64,000 nucleotides of DNA, taken from the NCBI RefSeq assembly GCF_022605725.1, contig NC_065546.1:46620227-46684226 (forward strand). The letters run 5' to 3'. Below are positions 57,130-64,000 of this stretch, piece by piece. Numbering within the stretch: position 1 is the first letter of the stretch; each line of letters opens with the position of its first letter. The position numbers and the translations under genes are program-made. Under the pieces are notes generated by a model that saw nothing but the letters and a program-made list of their open reading frames with translations, did not search any database and was not told the origin of the DNA. The stretch comes from Anthonomus grandis grandis. Taxonomy: Eukaryota; Arthropoda; Insecta; Coleoptera; Curculionidae.

Positions 57130-59124
57130 TCGATACCTGAAAGCAATAGTGAGATAACTCAAAATTCATTGTTTTAAGATAATCGCTTTTTTATTTTCTA
57201 TAGTAGTAGTTTAATATTTATGTTGTAAATTTTTCTAAGTCTAGTCATGTCAGGTTAAGAAAGTTAATAAGTTTTATGTAAACATTGATAAAATTGTTTT
57301 GGCCGTTTAGTCTTTAATCTAATCTCACTATTGCATTGATTTTTTTTAAATAATTTTTAGTTATCTTAAAGTGCATCAAATAAATAGAAGGCTGTTGAGA
57401 AAACAAATTTATTTAAAAAAATATACCTTTTAATTCTTTTAACATAAATGACTTATATTCTAATAAGAGCTCTCATCACTATTTTGTTCTGTACCCTCAA
57501 CATTTTCCTTTTCTTTTAGATTAAGAAAAAAGTTATGATGCCTTTGGGGGATACTTCCACTTTCACATAATGAAATTATTTGATGGAATTCAAGGTGGTT
57601 TATATGGTTCTAATTCAATAATCTCAAATGTGCTTTTTCTACGACCCCCCATACGATATTTGATGTTGGTAAAGTTTGTTTCTAAAGTAAGAAACCTTAT
57701 ATTTTATTAGATCCGGATCATTAATATTCACCTAAATCATCTTTACATTTTGCCAAATACATTTTTCTCCATCATTATTTACATTAAAGTTTTTACCCGT
57801 TTGGTCACACACCTTTTTCCAGTCTACAAAGTCTCGAGTTCCCATTTCCTTAACTGTATACAAGGGAGCATCTTTTTTGGCACATTGGATAATCATGACT
57901 AACCCTGATGGGGGAAAAATGGGCTCTTGTTTAAGAAATCGTTTCTTTTTCATACAAAATATGAATTTATTTTTATTTTGGGCAATGCAATTATCGCTGT
58001 ACCTTTTTTTACGTTGACATTAATCTTTTAAATACGTATATATTACAGTTGCAATTTCTATGGCACCTCTTTTCGCAACGCTTTTATTTCATAAGTAGCA
58101 AGTACCCTCCTTACTTTTACTGTTATACACAGTGAAATTATAGGCATTTAATTTATTCTTATAAAAGAATGTCGAAATATTTCCATTTGGAAGTGGCATC
58201 ACCGCTTGCAAATCAAAGGTAACAAGTATAATATGATATAATGTCTCGTTCTGCTAAAACCAAATTATTTTGCATCGAAATATTAAAAACGTTATCTATA
58301 ATTTAATTCTATAACATTTTTAATAAGCTTTAATACCAATAAAACAAAACCAGTAATGGAATAATTTAATTTTGTATGTGAATAATAATAAAAAAACAAG
58401 TATTATATCTATTCTTTGAAAATCTTCTTGTAGTAAACTATTGCCACTTTCAGAAAAGTTTGTATTAGTTTGGAATGGTTGATTTGCTAGAAACAGTATT
58501 ATTTTTTATAATATATTATTAGTAACAGGTAATAATAGAATAACCTTGACTAAATATCACATAAGATACTTTTTGTGCCTAAATCTCTATTTACAAAACA
58601 AAAAATGCTCATCTGTTTTCATCTCACCAAGAGCCAAAGCACGAAGTCGTTTTCCCCTTACACCCTTATATTTTTTGAATTATAGTCAATCGCAATTATA
58701 TACGTTAAAAATCAAAATTTTACAAAAGAATTACTCACTAACAAATTAATTGACAAGGCAACAGTTATTGTTAGGTTAGAACACTGGAAAGAAATGAAAC
58801 ACAGAAGATACTTGATATCTTAATGAAAGTTGGCGGTTGTAGTGCAACAGTGAGCTATTTCATATTTATCTTAGCGTAGCATTAATATAGCTGGAGGATT
58901 ATCTAAGCAGCCTTGAGACATGTATAAAATCTCAATGTTGCAATAAAAGGATATACCAACAGGTCGAAACGCAACACTGCTTTTTACGTCTTTTCAGTAT
59001 CTTAAATATTTTTGTTGAGATATCTCAGTATTTCATAAAATTAATTTTTTTTGACTTGCATTTACCATAATTAGTTTAATATCAATTTTTCCAGATTTAT
59101 CTCACTGTTGCTTTCAGGTATCGA
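57130..59124 (-). mobile_element. TIR-flanked element with SDNC-family gene
   Basis: TCGATACCTGAAAGCAATAG..GAGATAA at 57130 and its inverse TTATCTC..CTGTTGCTTTCAGGTATCGA ending at 59124 form a 27-28 bp TIR with one mismatch. TA lies outside both ends (57128-57129 and 59125-59126). The interior has a decayed minus-strand gene (57460-58240) and AT-rich DNA. An 18-bp direct repeat AAATAATATTAAGAAATT at 57095 and 59216 lies outside the TIRs and leaves the true boundary open. Confidence 0.55.
57460..58240 (-). pseudogene. Multicopy 'SDNC..QN' family protein fragment
   Basis: Minus-strand readings across frames give 'VTFDLQAVMPLPNGNISTFF' and 'YKNKLNAYNFTVYNSKSKEG' (58100-58220), 'KRGAIEIATVIYTYLK', then 'YSDNCIAQNKNKFIFCM' (57950-58010). 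The 73-codon frame 57732-57953 follows with 'DFVDWKKVC'. The end reads 'IISLCESGSIPQRHHNFFLN' (57515-57580). This order (L-P-L-P, Y-x-x-x-L-x-x-Y-N, S-D-N-C-x-x-Q-N, I-P-x-x-x-H-x-F-F) is shared by a large uncharacterised protein family repeated in insect genomes. The S-D-N motif could be part of a catalytic acid set of a transposase, but that is inference. At least four frameshifts or stops are present. Confidence 0.65.
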
Positions 59125-59344
59125 TATATGGAAAAAAACATCAATTATGGTGTAGTTTCTTTTTTAATTTTCAATTTAATTAAAAATACAGGAAAAAAAA
59201 CCAAAAAAGGCTTTGAAATAATATTAAGAAATTCGAAATAATTAAGTGCCCAAAATATGGAATAAAATAAATAATTGTTGTTATATGTAAAAAATTGGTT
59301 TTAGAGTGGAAATAAACAAAAAATGTACCAAAATTAAAAAAAAA

Positions 59345-61200
59345 TCAGAAGAATCAAGAAAATGAAACTTCTTCTTTGAGTGCTAGGCAAATTCTTAAGT
59401 AGGCGTCCGTCATATGCTTCTTTTAATTGCAGCATTTTAAATTTTTTTAAACTACTTAACTCTGTCTATTTTCTAATATTCCTTAACCACTAAAGCTTAC
59501 TTCTTCCTATTTCTGTCTTTCTTCCTTCGATCTTACCTTAAAGGATAAGGCGCTAACATTTATAGCGTTCTCCTCTCGTAAAATGTTCAAAGAATAATAT
59601 TGTTCTAGGATTCATTACTTCAAAAATTTCCGATTTTTTAATTGTATTCTTTATTTCTTATGTGATATATTTAGCATTCTTCACAGACACCACATGTCGA
59701 ATGCTTCCAATATATTTATCGACCTTTATTTTTCAGGCCTTTTTATCGTAAAAAAGAACCAAATGTAGCATTTTGTATCGTAGAGTTTAAATTTGTGAGG
59801 AATTTTTTGAGTTTAAGGAAGGTTGCTCTTTATTATTCATTTTTACATCTCTTCTTTTGTTCTGGATCTCATTAGGTTCGGTTCACTATACATCCCAGAT
59901 ACTTAAATTGCGTCACTTGCTCAATATTATTTTCATAAATGTTTATACCTACTCTATACTTTAATACCTATAGAATTAACTAAAAGCAATCGCAAACTTT
60001 TTTTCGAGTAGAGATTGAGCAACATCGGTAATAAATCGCAGTTTTGTCTTACACGCTCTTTTATATCGAACTGCTCGGGTGCTGACAAGTTGCTCGATAA
60101 AATATCTGCTTTTTGGTTTCAGTATAGGTTGTTAATTAATTAAATATCTAGACCCGGATCTGTCAAATACGATATTAGGAGGTCAGTTCTTGTTCTTATA
60201 CCGATTTTAAAGCCAAATAGACCGCTACTGCTGCCTTCTTCGCATTTATTATAGATCCTCGTATGCAAAATTCGCAGCAGAAAGAGCTTTAAGAAATGGC
60301 TTATTAGACGTATAAAGCGGTAATCTTTTCATGTTTTTGCGTTACTTGATTTTGATTAAGTTATAAAAATACATCGAAGCTGAAATATGTCCTGTTTCAT
60401 ATATGTAAGCGTTTGGAAATTATCTTTATGCTCTGTTTATTAATAAATTTTAACGTATTCGAAAACATATTACCAAGTTTTTATTATCCTTTAAAAGCTG
60501 CATCGCGTGTCTGACTTCCCTTTATAGTATGCTTGAATCTGTCAGCACTTATAGTTAGATCATTGGGTTGTTTGGTCGATTGTCCATCCAGATTTTCGAT
60601 ATTTGGTCCGTATTCACTACCATTTCAATATTTTCATCTTTAGTAATCTATACTGCTTCATGTATCCAAGCTATTTCTTTCACTTTTTTGTGTAGATGGA
60701 TAGTATTATTAAGACGACTGAGATGTTCACTTTCATAAAATCAATCGTTCAGTTAATGCTTTTATCTCATTTCTAATTCTTCTTTGTAGGTCTTTACTTA
60801 TAATAGTCATTTGAAATTTTAAATAGTTTTTATTCTTCCATTAGCTTTAGTATTTCTCGCGTTAATCCATTCGTTTGATATTTCAAAAGTTTTTTTTATG
60901 TCATACCAATATCCCTTAATATCACTCATTGAAATCATAATGTCGAGTTGATAATTTAACTAGTGTCTGAACAAATTCTGATTGTCCATATTTTGAGCAG
61001 CGACGTTGAATCTGTCCGTCTAATTTCTCTTTTAAGCTTTAAACAGATGTAGCGAGATGTTGGTCTTAACTTAGTTCTGATTCGATATCAGCACCTGGCA
61101 TTGTAGTAACACTGGTTATATGTTCCTTGATAATTGATTACGATATAATCTATTTAATTGCGTATAATGCATACGTCTTAAATAAGTTAATAAAGCTTCT
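59345..61200 (-). pseudogene. Endonuclease-reverse transcriptase LINE, RT half
   Basis: Minus-strand order: 'IDYIVINYQGTYN' (61130-61170) and 'TMPGADIESE' (61070-61110), the end of the endonuclease domain. Linker sequence follows, then 'FLKLFLLRILHTRIYNKCEE' with 'FGFKIGIRTRTDLL' (60180-60300), the RT region before motif A. Motif A and the catalytic Asp pair are deleted. 'NNIEQVTQFKYLGCIVNRT' (near 59890-59945) comes next, then 'LEAFDMWCL', 'FEHFTRGERYKC' and the 'GKIEGRKTEIGRSKL' C-terminal block (59490-59690). This pattern belongs to insect LINEs whose proteins are annotated as endonuclease-reverse transcriptase or craniofacial-development-protein-2-like (RTE-like). Confidence 0.75.
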
Positions 61201-63245
61201 AAGGTCTTAGCTTAGTGACTATAAACTTATTGCAAATATGTATAAATATATCAGTATAGAATATAAACATTAATAGATGAGACGTTTTGTCTTATAACGT
61301 TAACTAATTATTGTAGAAGGAAATTCATATTAAAGCATAATTGTGACTAGGTTGATATTGTCAGTTACTTGATTGTTGCATTGCGAGGATTTGCAGGTTT
61401 CTTTGTGTTGCCTGAGCCAATGTTGATCTAAAACTTTTTTTTCCATTATGGATGAGGTCTGCAATAGTTGATTTATCATTAGGGCGAAAATAAGGACTAC
61501 AGGTTGTAGTATAACAAACCCAGGTTCGTCCATAAAGAATGGGTGAGATAAGTTTATTTTTAATAAATAAGACAAGATCGAACGAGAAGAAAATAAATAA
61601 ATAAGAAACCAATACCCTCCCTACGTTGTGTTCTGTAACAGAATCACTCTCTCTTTTACTTATCTCGGATGCGCTTGACAAGACAAAATTAGGGAAATCT
61701 GAATTATTAGGATGGTATTAAAGAAAATGCAGTCTTGATAATACACCTACTTAGCTTATTTATGTAAAAAAATAATGCGGTACTCAGCCTGGAATTCACG
61801 AGAGGAAAGAACACGGCAGAGAAACCCTCGATCTCAATTCCCTAAAAATCGAACCATGCTGAGTAATAAGTTCTTCCTTCGGTTACAACAAAAAAAAATA
61901 AAGATAATTTATTTACTGTTCTTTTCTAATTCCTCATACATACTACCCATTTAAAACTGAGGAGAGTTGGGTTAGTTATCCAGCCATCACTAGAAGGTAC
62001 TAAGGTCCCATACGAGAGGCTACCCAGCTATGAGTTGAATAGTTAAGTCAATATTCTAGGTATTATCACAGATAGATGGACAAATTCGCGAAACATATAT
62101 TTATTTATCTGTGGTATGATTTACGTCTGAATATTCACCCATTCAGGGTCGAAATGTTAGTTAGATTCAACAAGGCTCTAGCTTACTTTTGAAACACACA
62201 AATAATTAAAAAAAAACTAATTTCGAAAATATACTTAAAATTCAGTAAATAAATTATCTTAGTCGACCACTTTAAATATTAGTTTTCTCTTCAGCATAAA
62301 ACAATTTTAGATAAATACATGCATCAGTTATTTGCTCCTATTTACATAAAATTTTAAATTTATAAACATTAATAAAAATATATTAACACATTGTCAAAAA
62401 AAACAAAAACTAATAAGTTTTAAATTTACTAACCTGTAGAAAATCTTCAGAAAACCACTTCAACACAAATCATATGTGATTCAATAAATTTTTTAGGTAG
62501 GTATCACAAATAATTTAATGATTTTTAGAAGTGTAAAACAAAGGCCATACACATGACTTTTACAATTTAATACCAATTGAAATATTACATTTACTGGTTT
62601 TAGTATATATGTTTACTGGTTTTAGTTAATTTTTGAGGCAATTTTTTCTCATATGTTTTTGCTGGGAACTGTGTAAGTATATGTAAGGTATATTATAAAT
62701 GTTAAGTCTAGTTTTAATTTATGGTCTACCTCTGACATGATATTTCTGGAACCGGGATGCTGTTTCTGGATTACCGAGACCATCCATGGATAAACCGCAG
62801 TGTCCTGATACAGTTATAGCCAACTTACACTTTTAGTTTATTTTTCATTTATGTTTTTATTGAATGTAGCTTCTTGCTAAATAAAGATATTTATTATATT
62901 ATTATAATATGTACTGTATTTATTTAAGTGTAAATCGCCGGTTTTCATTCATCATTCAATCATTTAGAACTTATAGCTTAGTTTACAGATTGCCGTTTAT
63001 GTTTTATTTTACTAACTTAAATTATGATATCTATCCACAGCAACATTTCCTGCTTTAGGTTCAGGGCCACATTTAGGTCCAAATAAACGCAAGATTTTGG
63101 ATGTCATTGCACGAGGGTACTAAAGCAAATAGCGCTTATAGGCTTATATGTATTTAGTTAAGTTTACCCATACCACTCTCGTGGGCTAACTAAAGGCAAT
63201 TTAAACCCTGGATACCCCTATCTGCCATAAGTTATCTATAATTTA
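61201..63245. other. Insertion between two halves of the LINE
   Basis: This stretch separates the endonuclease start (63250-63560) from its end (61200) and so contains later insertions. Overlapping minus-strand frames at 61330-61681 include 'RTWVCYTTTCSPYFRPNDKS' and are unidentified. A base-balanced patch at 61780-62050 carries an inverted pair TACTCAGC / GCTGAGTA (61781, 61858). A LINE tail lies at 62690-62905. Confidence 0.4.
62690..62905 (+). mobile_element. LINE 3' UTR and tail
   Basis: The non-coding sequence (GGAACCGGGATGCTGTTTCT, GGATAAACCGCAGTGTCCTG) ends TTGCTAAATAAAGATATTTATTATATTATTATAAT. This is the signal-plus-ATT-repeat end of jockey-like LINEs. No coding sequence precedes it here. 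Confidence 0.5.
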
Positions 63246-63249
63246 TTAT

Positions 63250-63560
63250 ATATATTACAATTTTTTTTCTGTAAGATCCTATTTTGCTCCTACTCACTTT
63301 GGCATTAAAATATCCCATTAGTCTGTTGATTTCATTCAGTTTAGTTAGTCTTGTTTCTCGTTATCGGATTTCAATATATACAATGATATTCAGTGGTTAT
63401 CTGACTTTGTTACTTGGCCATCGAACTTCACTTACTCCCAAAATATTGATCTGTGACCTGTTCATTTATTGGCTTAGGTTGTGTAGTTTTCCTATTGCGT
63501 ATAACTTTCTAACATTCCAGGTAGCTATTTTTATTTTCTTATTAAGATTTTTATTAACTT
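63250..63560 (-). pseudogene. LINE endonuclease N-terminal fragment
   Basis: On the minus strand, 'IKIATWNVRKLYAIGKLHNL' and 'INILGVSEVRWPSNK' (63400-63550) are the start of the exonuclease-endonuclease-phosphatase domain (T-W-N-V-R; V-S-E-x-R-W), followed by 'MGYFNAKVSRSKIG' (63270-63320). The middle of the domain between these is deleted. It is the same element type as 59345-61200, in the same orientation and order, so the two are probably one insertion split later. The usual G-D-F-N-A-K is G-Y-F-N-A-K here, a lost catalytic Asp. Confidence 0.75.
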
Positions 63561-63679
63561 TGATGATTAAGATTTTTTAACGGATATCTTGGAGATATCT
63601 GTATAGGTCTTTAAGGCAGTGGTCTCTCGTTGCCTTTTGTATCTCGATGCCGTTCACTTCATTTGGTTCACTCAAATTT

Positions 63680-63960
63680 TGAACATCCAACGACAAGGAA
63701 TTGCCTTATTTCTCTACAGCTCCATTAACTCTAGGAGGGCAGTGGATCAGTTGTAGTCCTTTCTGAATCCTGATTGAACTGGAGGCAAAGAGCAAATCTA
63801 TCCACATAAATCCTTGTTTGATTTTCTGAAAAATGCTGATAAAGTTCGGATAATTGACTTAGTGACAGACCTTTGGGTATTGGAAGTAGAATTAAGAATT
63901 TCACGCCTCTAGGAAAGTAAACGATTCTATACAGCAGTTAGCGACATGCACAAAAAAAAT
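63680..63960 (-). pseudogene. Jockey-like LINE RT fragment
   Basis: The minus strand gives 'FPRGVKFLILLPIPKGLSLS' then 'QLSELYQHFSE' (63840-63935), and after frame changes 'QSGFRKDYN' and 'TALLELMEL' (63700-63790). These match the early RT blocks (W-K-x-A-x-x-x-P-I-P-K; Q-S-G-F-R-x-x-x-S-T-x-T-A-L-L). It belongs to a different LINE from the neighbouring endonuclease fragment and is cut off before the catalytic motifs. Confidence 0.65.
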
Positions 63961-64000
63961 AAATGGAAATTACGATGTTTTAAGGAAATCTTAAGCCTGC

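Noticed and set aside
61361..61681. 106-codon minus-strand frame as a possible gene
   Set aside because: No recognised family, overlaps another frame, and lies in sequence inserted into a LINE; kept only as an unassigned note.
1..64000. CRISPR array, operon or other prokaryotic system
   Set aside because: No regularly spaced short identical repeats, no closely packed open frames, and clear spliceosomal signals and eukaryotic retroelements.

Overview
The window looks like AT-rich insect genomic DNA, probably from a beetle or another holometabolous insect; the species cannot be fixed from sequence alone. It is dominated by old, broken transposable elements. There is no bacterial-style operon, rRNA, convincing tRNA gene or CRISPR array. 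The evidence for an insect is the mix of element families (LINEs, Penelope-like, Ty3/gypsy, piggyBac, pogo, and Tc1/mariner relatives with the 'WP-RSPDL--LDFFLWG' block) and one spliced exon whose product resembles the N-terminus of the photoreceptor protein chaoptin.

The one convincing host-gene feature is that exon at 35195-35363 (+). It has a T-tract/CAG acceptor, a start codon five bases into the exon, a signal peptide, a cysteine-rich LRR N-terminal cap and a GTAAGT donor. No further leucine-rich-repeat exon is visible, so the downstream intron probably runs out of the window, and much of what lies 3' of it is intronic element debris.

Layout. 1-5000 is AT-rich, with a degenerate repeat at 3050-4740. 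5013-5498 is a small mariner deletion derivative. 6730-10010 is a DNA transposon with ~420-bp terminal inverted repeats (TIRs) that carries zinc-finger and CXC-domain coding sequence. 10079-14620 is a candidate DNA element that contains a nested pogo/Tigger-like transposon with TIRs and a TA duplication (11418-14364). 15750-17490 is a LINE remnant with an RNase H domain. 17640-19870 holds a duplicated ~490-bp segment with a MITE between the copies. 23105-24880 is a LINE split by a Penelope-like palindromic insertion. LINEs also lie at 28837-30110 and 32050-34720.

After the host exon: degenerate repeats with a 369-bp near-perfect palindrome (37735-39420); piggyBac and mariner fragments joined together (41024-42310); a LINE 3' part (42490-43410); a mariner remnant (44245-45100); two adjacent Penelope-like reverse transcriptases (46650-48620); a LINE with a SINE inside it (49165-51770); and a gypsy integrase and LTR into which a mariner relative with ~615-bp TIRs has jumped (51800-55312). 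Next come a MITE, a TIR-flanked element encoding an 'SDNC-x-x-QN' multicopy protein family (57130-59124), and a LINE of the endonuclease-reverse transcriptase type split by ~2 kb of other sequence (59345-63560).

The items most worth follow-up are the CXC-domain element, the SDNC-family element, the two palindromic Penelope-like insertions that share one architecture, and the intron-bearing long-TIR mariner. Nearly all coding sequence other than the host exon is interrupted by frameshifts or stops and should be treated as fossil.
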